From Deltaproteobacteria bacterium (lineage in GTDB: Bacteria; Myxococcota_A; Polyangia; Palsa-1104; JAEUJZ01): DNA of 7,638 bases. Shown piece by piece: positions 1 to 7,638 of the stretch (positions are counted from its first letter, which is position 1; every line of letters begins with the position of its first letter). The notes under the pieces were generated by a model. That model did no database searches, had not been told where the DNA came from, and worked only from the letters and a program-made list of their open reading frames with translations. The position numbers were made by a program, and so were the translations under genes. The stretch lies in assembly GCA_017990795.1 (NCBI GenBank), contig JAGNNG010000074.1, forward strand, positions 1 through 7,638, in the 5' to 3' direction.

Positions 1-105
1 GCGCTGCAGTCTTTGCAAAGTGGCGGCGCTGCTACTTCATCTCGGCTCAGTCAGCTGGCTGGTCGGGAGAGTGGCGGCGCCGCTGTCATTTTGAGTCGTC
101 GCTGA
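1..105 (+). CDS. Possible 3' end of a plus-strand gene, cut by the left edge
   Basis: Frame 1 is open from the first base to a TGA at 103-105 and would encode a 34-residue tail. No domain or function is recognisable. A weak hint of coding is a near-identical 15-base direct repeat (19-33 and 70-84). The copies lie 51 bases apart, in phase, and both read Ser-Gly-Gly-Ala-Ala; the only difference is a silent GCT/GCC change. The other two plus frames are also open for most of this stretch, so the frame choice is uncertain. If real, the gene converges on the RNase H gene, whose stop lies 17 bases further on. Confidence 0.2.
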   Translation, partial: ALQSLQSGGAATSSRLSQLAGRESGGAAVILSRR

Positions 106-109
106 TGCG

Positions 110-148
110 AAGTTAGCCGACCTAACTTGGCGTCGCGGCCACGCCAAG
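110..148 (-). terminator. Overlapping hairpins at the 3' end of the RNase H gene
   Basis: Two perfect inverted repeats overlap here. AAGTTAG at 110-116 pairs with CTAACTT at 122-128 around a 5-base loop. CTTGGCGT at 126-133 pairs with ACGCCAAG at 141-148 around a 7-base loop. They share three bases, so only one can form at a time. They straddle the RNase H stop codon and would lie at the end of its transcript. Neither is followed by a clear T-run on either strand, so intrinsic termination is only a possibility; a 3'-end stabilising structure is equally plausible. Confidence 0.3.
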
Positions 149-865
149 GGTTACGGCATTGCGGGCTAGCTCGTCGCAGCGCTCGTTTTCGGGAACGCCG
201 GCGTGGCCTGCCACTTTTACAAAGCGCACCGTCGGAAAAACGCGCACCAGCTGGCGCAGCTCGGCGACTAGCTCGGCGTTGGCTTTGGCCTTCCAGCTCT
301 GCGACAAGAGCCCAATCGCATACGCAGAGTCCGAGTAGATCACCACCGGTCGATTTCGCGGGCACAGCTGCAGGCCGCGCAGGATTGCGGTCAGCTCGGC
401 GATGTTGTTGGTGCCAAAGCCCAAAAACTCGGACAGCTCGCGTCGAGTCTGGTTGGCCGTCGGGTCCGCAAGTGGGTCCAGCAGCACCACGCCGATCCCC
501 ATCGGTCCAGGATTTCCGGTACACGCGCCATCGGTGTAGACGTGAACCGCGCCCTCAAGTGAGGCGTGACCGGTGTGCGGATGCAGCTCCAGTGGTGGCA
601 GCGCGGACTTTGTTCCCGTCGCTGATGCCGATGCACCGGCGCTGGCCGCAGCTGGTGGCGCAGGCGCTTGTGGGCTTAGCTCCGAGTCGGGATAGACCGT
701 GGTGTCGTCGGCAGGCTCCAGGTTGCGAGCTGCGGCGCGATAGCGCTTCCCGGCCTTTTTGTACAAGACGTCGACGCGGGCATCGGGACCTTCGGCGAGT
801 GCTCCGGCGGTGTTGCACTCGGCCCACACTTTGGCACCACGCAGGTGCTTGACGATCCACGGCAT
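122..865 (-). CDS. rnhA: Ribonuclease HI with an N-terminal extension
   Basis: This enzyme hydrolyses the RNA strand of RNA-DNA hybrids, for example in R-loops and Okazaki primers. Starting at the ATG at 865 gives 247 residues. The catalytic domain spans about 106-240 and shows the full active site: D112 in YTDGACTGNPG, E157 in NNIAEL, D179 in YSDSAY, H221 in AGHAG and D231 in NERCDELAR. Only about 42 residues separate the third Asp from the His, against 54 in E. coli, so the basic handle helix is missing. Residues 1-50 form a separate basic region starting MPWIVKHLRGAKVW and ending YRAAARNLEP. An Ala/Pro/Ser-rich linker (about 60-90) joins it to the catalytic domain. An in-frame TTG at 877 is an alternative start, and neither start has a strong ribosome site. 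The frame is open back to the stop of the phosphoesterase gene upstream, which is probably in the same operon. Confidence 0.93.
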   Translation of the reverse strand: MPWIVKHLRGAKVWAECNTAGALAEGPDARVDVLYKKAGKRYRAAARNLEPADDTTVYPDSELSPQAPAPPAAASAGASASATGTKSALPPLELHPHTGHASLEGAVHVYTDGACTGNPGPMGIGVVLLDPLADPTANQTRRELSEFLGFGTNNIAELTAILRGLQLCPRNRPVVIYSDSAYAIGLLSQSWKAKANAELVAELRQLVRVFPTVRFVKVAGHAGVPENERCDELARNAVTLGVAATPS

Positions 866-955
866 GATGCCGCGCAAGCTACCCGGACCGAGGCCACACT
901 GGCAAGCAGAACCCCGGGCCTTAGGCTGTCGGCGGCAGAAGAAGTCAGGCGGGAG

Positions 956-1834
956 TTAGGAATAAAGCGGCTGGATCTCGCTGCCAACGCGGAAGTCTTC
1001 GGCGCTAAAGTAGGTGGTCGACAGGTCCAGCTCGAGCACTGTCTTCTGCGCGTCTTCCATGGCGAAGCTGCTGCTGAGGATAAACTGCTCAAAGCCGATC
1101 GTCTGGTAGCCCGAGGGGATGACGCAGTGTCCGTAGACCATCAGCTGCGCCGACACCACGCCCAGCAGGGCCTGCGCCTTAAACGGCTGTAGCGTGGTTC
1201 CCCACAGCAGCTGACCGAGCAGCTTGGCGGCCACCTCGGTAGGCTTTAGCTGCTTGGTGGCTTTGCTGCGCAGTCCGCTGGCGCTGGCTGGCTGGGGCGC
1301 GCTAAAGCGTCGGTAATCGAGGGTTTCTAGGTCCTCTACACGCGCCAGCTCAGCGGCGGGGGCAGCGTGACTAAACAGCACCCCGCAGGGGGCCAGTGCC
1401 CACAGCGGCAGCGTCTTTAGAAAGCCGCTTAGCCACACCGCCGTCTCAACGCCCAGACGCTGATCGAGCGCCGCTGCTTCGTCGCGGGCAAACACCGCTG
1501 TGCGCGGGCCGCCGATGTGTGCGTGCTCGTGGTTCCCCAGCAGCAGATGGACGCGACCGGGATAGCGCTCCATCAGAAGCTGTAGCCCAAGTAGGATCGC
1601 GGGCGACTCGTCGCGGTAGTAGCGGCCTACAAGCGGCCTCTCGCCGGTCCAGTCGTGCGGTGGCAGCAGAGGGCCGTGCAGCAGATCGCCTAAAAACAGA
1701 AGGCTCGCCTGACTGCCCATGCGCTCAAAGCGGGCGACCACCGCCAAAAAGTCGCGCAGGTTGCCATGGAGGTCTGCAGCGACAAGAAGCCGACCAGAAT
1801 CAGGCAGACGAAGGAGCTTTGCGTGATGTGCCAT
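956..1834 (-). CDS. PPP-like metallophosphoesterase
   Basis: This is a 292-residue cytoplasmic calcineurin-type phosphoesterase with a two-metal active site. The signatures appear in the expected order: D21 and H23 in AADLHGN, D50 in FLGDLLHG, N101-H102-E103 in LGNHEH, H156 in FSHAAP and H236 in YGHC. This set and spacing match the PPP-type Ser/Thr phosphatase / Ap4A-hydrolase superfamily, but the substrate cannot be read from the sequence. The reading frame continues upstream to an ATG at 1990 (344 residues). I prefer the ATG at 1834. The conserved fold begins a few residues after it, the upstream 52 residues look non-domain-like, and a likely promoter overlaps the 1990 ATG. Only a weak AAGAG-like ribosome site precedes 1834. 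The RNase H gene follows 90 bases downstream on the same strand. Confidence 0.88.
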   Translation of the reverse strand: MAHHAKLLRLPDSGRLLVAADLHGNLRDFLAVVARFERMGSQASLLFLGDLLHGPLLPPHDWTGERPLVGRYYRDESPAILLGLQLLMERYPGRVHLLLGNHEHAHIGGPRTAVFARDEAAALDQRLGVETAVWLSGFLKTLPLWALAPCGVLFSHAAPAAELARVEDLETLDYRRFSAPQPASASGLRSKATKQLKPTEVAAKLLGQLLWGTTLQPFKAQALLGVVSAQLMVYGHCVIPSGYQTIGFEQFILSSSFAMEDAQKTVLELDLSTTYFSAEDFRVGSEIQPLYS

Positions 1835-1878
1835 GGTGCGATGCTCTTTGCGGTGTTGCCTCGGCTGTGGCCAAAGAA

Positions 1879-1905
1879 CAGGCAAAGAGCTTGCCTGGCC
1901 TTTTT
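1879..1905 (+). terminator. Hairpin followed by a T-run, inside the phosphoesterase leader
   Basis: CAGGCAA (1879-1885) pairs perfectly with TTGCCTG (1891-1897) around a 5-base loop, and a run of five T (1901-1905) follows three bases later. On the plus strand this looks like a small intrinsic terminator that would stop rightward antisense transcription through the phosphoesterase gene. On the minus strand the same stem lies in the phosphoesterase 5' leader, about 45 bases before its start, and is followed by TTCTTT. It could therefore also act as an attenuator. Confidence 0.35.
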
Positions 1906-1985
1906 CGCCCCCCGGTTTGACTGGCGCATGGCTGCCCCGTGCTAAGCCACCTGCCAGTGCCGAAAACTTTTGGCACCGCCAAGTC

Positions 1986-1994
1986 ATCATATCA
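1986..1994 (-). promoter_or_regulatory. Candidate extended -10 promoter for the phosphoesterase-RNase H operon
   Basis: Read on the minus strand, these bases are TGATATGAT. This is a TG-N extended -10 followed by TATGAT, five of six matches to the sigma-70 -10 consensus. No good -35 is seen at the normal distance, as expected for extended -10 promoters. Transcription would begin near 1979 and give a leader of about 145 bases before the ATG at 1834. It would also rule out the in-frame ATG at 1990 as the start. Confidence 0.35.
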
Positions 1995-2022
1995 TTTCAG
2001 CGCACTAACCCTTGTTACAGAG

Positions 2023-2070
2023 AGGTCGCTCGGGTACTAATCTTGACTGCTCCTAGGAGCGACCTAGCTT
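2023..2070 (+). promoter_or_regulatory. Palindrome cluster with a candidate secA promoter
   Basis: AGGTCGCTC (2023-2031) is a perfect inverted repeat of GAGCGACCT (2057-2065). The right arm also overlaps a perfect 12-base palindrome, GCTCCTAGGAGC (2049-2060). A -35-like TTGACT (2043-2048) is followed after 16 bases by a poor -10-like TAGCTT (2065-2070), so the palindrome would sit in the promoter spacer as an operator would. Transcription would start near 2077, giving a long secA leader. The inverted repeats are seen directly; the promoter and operator roles are inferred. Confidence 0.35.
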
Positions 2071-2106
2071 AAGCACCACGTTCCTTGCGGCCCGCGCCAA
2101 CACCAC

Positions 2107-2154
2107 CCGCCCTGCTTTGTGCCTGGCCTTGTGCACGGCTTAGCAAACAGGCGG
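2107..2154 (+). other. Bulged hairpin in the presumed secA leader
   Basis: The left arm CCGCC-C-TG-C-TTTG (2107-2119) pairs with CAAACAGGCGG (2144-2154). This forms eleven base pairs with two single-C bulges, around a 24-base loop that itself contains GTGCAC. If secA is transcribed from the candidate promoter at 2043-2070, this structure lies early in its 5' leader. I do not recognise it as a known RNA family. Confidence 0.25.
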
Positions 2155-2343
2155 CCCATTTCCAGTCTGACAGTTGCCTGCGCGATGCCGCCGCACCTTC
2201 AAATAGCCGAGAGACAGCAGCCTTTTCATGCCAGCTCAGACAAGTCGGAAGAGGGTTTGATAGCGCAGAGTGAAAACGCCGGTAGAAATACCTCTCAAAG
2301 CACAATAAGGCCCGGCCTAAAGCCCCGGTGAAAGCAGCGCACG

Positions 2344-5481
<3,138 letters not shown>

Positions 5482-5495
5482 GTCTTAGCTAGAGG

Positions 5496-5532
5496 CGCGC
5501 AGAGGTCGGGAATAGTCCACCGGCCTCGCGCG
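5496..5532 (+). terminator. Strong hairpin in the secA-sigma factor gap
   Basis: CGCGCAGAGGTCGG (5496-5509) pairs with CCGGCCTCGCGCG (5520-5532). The stem has 13 pairs with one bulged A and one G-U wobble, and a 10-base loop. It begins 14 bases after the secA stop and ends 10 bases before the sigma factor ATG. TTGT follows it, which is not a real T-run. It may attenuate readthrough from secA into the sigma gene, or hide the only AGAGG-like ribosome site in the gap (5501-5505). Confidence 0.45.
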
Positions 5533-5534
5533 TT
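5509..5534 (+). promoter_or_regulatory. Candidate ECF-type promoter of the sigma-anti-sigma operon
   Basis: GGAAT (5509-5513) and CGTT (5531-5534) are separated by 17 bases. This resembles ECF promoters, which typically pair a GGAAC-like -35 with a CGT-like -10. ECF operons often transcribe themselves. The predicted start would fall within a few bases of the ATG at 5543, giving a leaderless or nearly leaderless mRNA; that fits the lack of an obvious ribosome site next to the ATG. The match is short and overlaps the hairpin at 5496-5532. Confidence 0.3.
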
Positions 5535-5542
5535 GTGCCTGC

Positions 5543-6211
5543 ATGTTTGAGCGAATTACCAGACGGTCCACCAGCAGTCGCTCGCGCTTTGAGCAAGAAG
5601 CGCTGGGGCACTTGGGCGCGCTGTACGGCACGGCGCTGCGGCTGACGCACAACCAGCGTGACGCCGAGGACTTGGTTCAAGACACGCTGCTGTACGCTTT
5701 ACGCTCGTTTGAGCAGTTTGCTCCAGGTACGCAGTGCAAGGCCTGGATGTTCAAGATCCTCACCAACACCTTCATCAACAAGTACCGTCGGCGCGTCCTT
5801 GAGCGGTCGGTGGCCGAGGCCATGGAGCGCGCAGGCGAGACCGGCATCATGTCGTCTGGAGGCGTGCGAGCGGCGCAAAATGCCGAGGAGTCCCTGCAGT
5901 TTGCGCTGATGTCGCAGTCGATCCAAAAGGCGCTAAGCGACTTGCCCGAAGAGTTTCGCCTGGCAGTGGTCCTGTGTGACGTCGAGGAGTTTTCTTACCG
6001 CGAGATCGCTGACATCATGGACTGTCCGGTGGGCACCGTGATGAGTCGGCTCTATCGAGGTCGTCGGCTGCTGCAGTCGTCGCTGCGTGAGCATGCGGAG
6101 CGCTCGGGCATCGTCAAGCAGTCGCGGGTGGTGGCTGCCACCGGTACTGACGGTGGTGGGCAAGTAATTCCGCTGCCTCGTCGCAGCGTCACGGGAAACC
6201 GGAAGCCGTAA
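5543..6211 (+). CDS. ECF-family RNA polymerase sigma factor (RpoE-like)
   Basis: This alternative sigma factor has 222 residues and would direct RNA polymerase to a small regulon, probably envelope or stress related. The sigma-2 region spans about 17-83, with the core-binding/-10 part LTHNQRDAEDLVQDTLLYA (34-52) and KAWMFKILTNTFINKYRRR (66-84). A weakly conserved linker (84-127) leads to sigma-4 (about 128-182), with LPEEFRLAVVLCDVEEFSYREIADI before the recognition helix CPVGTVMSRLYRGRRLL. A basic, probably unstructured tail (186-222) makes it slightly longer than typical ECF factors. No ATG, GTG or TTG is seen in the few in-frame codons before 5543, and the first domain begins soon after it. 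The anti-sigma gene follows 17 bases after its stop, so its activity is probably controlled by that partner. The target promoters and the signal are unknown. Confidence 0.95.
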   Translation: MFERITRRSTSSRSRFEQEALGHLGALYGTALRLTHNQRDAEDLVQDTLLYALRSFEQFAPGTQCKAWMFKILTNTFINKYRRRVLERSVAEAMERAGETGIMSSGGVRAAQNAEESLQFALMSQSIQKALSDLPEEFRLAVVLCDVEEFSYREIADIMDCPVGTVMSRLYRGRRLLQSSLREHAERSGIVKQSRVVAATGTDGGGQVIPLPRRSVTGNRKP

Positions 6212-6228
6212 GTGCTCGTCTAAAAGCC

Positions 6229-6996
6229 ATGCAGTGCGGGGACATCCAGCGCGACGTAGACAGCTTTATCGACGGCGAGCTAGCCGATCCAGAGCGCCGC
6301 GAGTTTGAGTCGCACCTACATGAGTGCCCAGTTTGCCAGTCGCTGTGCAGCGAGCAGCGTCGATTCAAGAGCGAGCTGCGGCGCACCCTGCAGCCGGTTG
6401 CCGTTCCTGCGCAGCTGCGCCAGCGTATCGAGCAGTCTGTTGCTGCCGAAGCTGGACCGCAGTGGCGAAAAGAGCTGTGGCAGCGACTGCAGCACCCGCT
6501 GCGAGTGATGCTGCCCGTCTGTGCCGCTGGGCTGGCACTGCTGTGGAGCTACTCCTCCTCGACGGATGCCGATATTCCCGTCGAGTCGATGATCGTCAAA
6601 CATCAGCGCAACCTACCGCCGGAGATCACCGGCGAGCCCGAGGTGGTGCGTAGCTGGTTTGATGGCAAGGTGCCCTTCGCGGTGCCGCCGCCGCGCCTAG
6701 AGCCGATGGCCTCACTGCGTGGTGCACGTCTCAGTCACGTTGGTGATCGCGATGCCGCGCTGCTGCAGTACGAGCAGCATGGCCGCAAGATCTCGGTGTT
6801 TGTGTTCGATCCGCACGGCATTCATCTGATGGCCCCGCGACGCGCCGTTATTGGCAACCGCGAGGTCTATCTGCAGGGCACTCGCGGCTACCAAGTGGCG
6901 GTCTTCCGTGACCGCGATCTGGGCTACGCCATCACCGGCAGCATCGACGAGCCGGACATCCTGGAGCTGCTCTCGGCAGCGATGGGCGGGCGCTGA
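6229..6996 (+). CDS. Membrane-anchored zinc-binding anti-sigma factor
   Basis: This is the probable partner that holds the preceding ECF sigma factor inactive at the inner membrane until a signal arrives. The 255-residue protein starts with a ZAS-type zinc anti-sigma domain: C3, then H29-x3-C33-x2-C36 within ESHLHECPVC. An amphipathic, charged stretch follows. One likely membrane segment lies at about 91-108 (LRVMLPVCAAGLALLWSY), and a periplasmic domain occupies 109-255. That domain contains RSWFDGKVPFAVPPPRL (141-157), GARLSHVGDRDAALLQYEQ (165-183) and a hydrophobic ISVFVFDP strand. From memory it resembles the outer domain of a widespread proteobacterial anti-sigma family with a WFxGKxxF motif, whose ligand is not known to me. 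The gene lies 17 bases after the sigma gene on the same strand, so translation may be coupled. No good ribosome site is visible. Confidence 0.9.
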   Translation: MQCGDIQRDVDSFIDGELADPERREFESHLHECPVCQSLCSEQRRFKSELRRTLQPVAVPAQLRQRIEQSVAAEAGPQWRKELWQRLQHPLRVMLPVCAAGLALLWSYSSSTDADIPVESMIVKHQRNLPPEITGEPEVVRSWFDGKVPFAVPPPRLEPMASLRGARLSHVGDRDAALLQYEQHGRKISVFVFDPHGIHLMAPRRAVIGNREVYLQGTRGYQVAVFRDRDLGYAITGSIDEPDILELLSAAMGGR

Positions 6997-7009
6997 GGCA
7001 CCAGCAGCA

Positions 7010-7034
7010 GCCCTGTCACCTCGACTTGTAGGGC
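7010..7034. terminator. Weak hairpin between the convergent anti-sigma and ModA genes
   Basis: GCCCT (7010-7014) pairs with AGGGC (7030-7034), possibly extended by two G-U wobbles, around a loop of about 11-15 bases. It sits in the 45-base gap between two stop codons facing each other, where a shared terminator would be expected. There is no T-run on either strand, so support is mainly positional. Confidence 0.25.
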
Positions 7035-7041
7035 GTGTCGC

Positions 7042-7638
7042 CTAGTCGGAAGGTGCAAAGCCGTGGCGCTGCAGCGTGGCTTGGCCCACCGGTCCGCACA
7101 CAAACGCGGCTAGTGCTGCTGCTGTGGCCTCATCGCCCCCTCTGATCACCGCCAGCGTCTGCAGCAGCGGAGGGTAGGCATCGCTTGGCACCACGGTAAA
7201 CGGTAGGCCCTGCTGCTGCGCCAGTGATCTTGCCACCAGCGCCGCGTCGACGTTTCCGGTCGTCAGGTACTGCAGCGCTTGGCGCACGTTTTCCCCAAAT
7301 ACCAGCTTCTGCTGCAGCATCACCGGCAGCTGTCCGGGGCCACCGTGGGTGCTTACCTCCAAGGTACCTAGCGCTGCGAGGGCTGCTTGCCCGTACGGCG
7401 CATGCGTGGGATTGGCAATTGCGATGCGTCGATAGGTCGGCTCCAGCAGCGATGTCAGCGACGGTGGCGGTGACTGCCCTGGACGCGCCACCAGCACCAG
7501 TTGTCCGCGTGCGTACCGTCGCTGTGAGCCGGGTACCAAGCGCCCTCTGAGCATCAGCTTGCGGATCAGCGCTTCATTGGCTACGGCCAGTAGGTCGAAG
7601 GGAGCTCCGTTTTCCACTTGCTGCGAGAGGAGGCCGGA
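7042..7638 (-). CDS. modA: ModA-like molybdate/oxyanion ABC transporter binding protein, 5' end missing
   Basis: This is the periplasmic solute-binding component of a probable molybdate-type ABC importer. The frame stays open to the right edge; the 199 visible codons start SGLLSQQVENGAPFDLLA, the classic ModA segment that follows the first lobe's ligand loop. The signal peptide and first ligand serine are therefore outside the window. A GTG at 7617 is internal and not the start. Other family features are LVPGSQRRYARGQLVLVA, ALQYLTTGNVDAALVA, AYPPLLQTLAVI and the C-terminal GQATLQRHGF. The position of the usual second ligand serine (in FLSAD) reads Val here, and the Tyr of GIVY-type ModA reads Ala, so the ligand may differ or coordination may be variant. 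No modB or modC lies downstream, because the gene ends facing the anti-sigma gene. The family call is firm and the substrate less so. Confidence 0.88.
   Translation of the reverse strand, partial: SGLLSQQVENGAPFDLLAVANEALIRKLMLRGRLVPGSQRRYARGQLVLVARPGQSPPPSLTSLLEPTYRRIAIANPTHAPYGQAALAALGTLEVSTHGGPGQLPVMLQQKLVFGENVRQALQYLTTGNVDAALVARSLAQQQGLPFTVVPSDAYPPLLQTLAVIRGGDEATAAALAAFVCGPVGQATLQRHGFAPSD

Larger units (their letters stand above)
1835..2343. other. Divergent control region between the phosphoesterase gene and secA
   Basis: About 510 bases lie between the two oppositely directed start codons. I find no convincing gene: the short open frames on both strands have no recognisable composition or motif. 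The region holds a candidate minus-strand extended -10 promoter (1986-1994), a hairpin plus T-run (1879-1905), a palindrome/inverted-repeat cluster with a candidate secA promoter (2023-2070), a bulged hairpin in the presumed secA leader (2107-2154), and an 11-base palindrome AGGCCCGGCCT (2308-2318) close to the secA start. No tRNA, recognised riboswitch or secM-like gene was seen. Confidence 0.6.

Noticed and set aside
127..852. Long plus-strand open frame (241 codons) opposite the RNase H gene
   Set aside because: Arg/Ala/Ser-rich shadow with no motif; the minus strand encodes a complete RNase H active site.
866..955. Possible phosphoesterase-RNase H fusion by readthrough, since both genes are in the same frame with only one TAA between them
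   Set aside because: Being in the same frame has a one-in-three chance; each gene is complete, and no recoding signal is apparent around the TAA.
1396..1920. Plus-strand open frame (174 codons) opposite the phosphoesterase gene
   Set aside because: Antisense shadow in GC-rich DNA, Arg/Ser-rich, no recognisable domain.
1835..1990. N-terminal extension of the phosphoesterase from the ATG at 1990
   Set aside because: The 52 extra residues look non-conserved and contain the hairpin region; an extended -10 overlaps this ATG, so the start at 1834 is more likely.
2257..2288. TTGATA and TAGAAA as a secA promoter close to the gene
   Set aside because: The spacer is 20 bases, too long for a normal sigma-70 promoter, and the -10 match is weak.
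2085..2331. Small open frames in the secA leader that could encode a SecM-like arrest peptide
   Set aside because: No signal peptide or arrest-like motif, no ribosome site, and composition like random GC-rich sequence.

Overview
The window is GC-rich bacterial chromosome with dense genes and short gaps. SecA ends in a zinc-binding C-terminal motif. It lies beside an ECF sigma factor with a membrane-anchored zinc anti-sigma factor, and a molybdate-type periplasmic binding protein follows. This points to a Gram-negative bacterium. My best guess is the deltaproteobacterial/Myxococcota side of the tree, from the general look of the proteins and not from any search. No mobile element, CRISPR array, tRNA or rRNA was seen.

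Layout: (1) bases 1-105 may hold the last codons of a plus-strand gene, weakly supported. (2) Two minus-strand genes run leftward: a metallophosphoesterase (956-1834) and then an RNase HI (122-865). They are separated by 90 bp and are probably co-transcribed. The RNase H carries an unusual N-terminal region and lacks the basic handle of the E. coli enzyme. (3) A roughly 510-bp gap (1835-2343) separates these from secA. It holds several inverted repeats and candidate promoters for both directions. (4) secA (2344-5481) is large at 1045 residues because of an insertion of roughly 115 residues in its helical scaffold/wing region. (5) Sixty-one bases after secA comes an ECF sigma factor (5543-6211), then 17 bases later its likely membrane anti-sigma factor (6229-6996). 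The secA-sigma gap contains a strong hairpin and an ECF-like promoter pattern. (6) A convergent, 5'-truncated ModA-like binding protein (7042 to the right edge) closes the window.

Functionally, secA provides the export motor. The sigma/anti-sigma pair is a self-contained signalling module that probably senses envelope conditions and may control itself. RNase H and the phosphoesterase are housekeeping-type enzymes without an obvious shared pathway. ModA belongs to an oxyanion importer whose other parts lie outside the window. I saw no clear-cut new multi-gene system. The most unusual points are the RNase H architecture, the SecA insertion, the palindromic element upstream of secA, and the structured secA-sigma junction.
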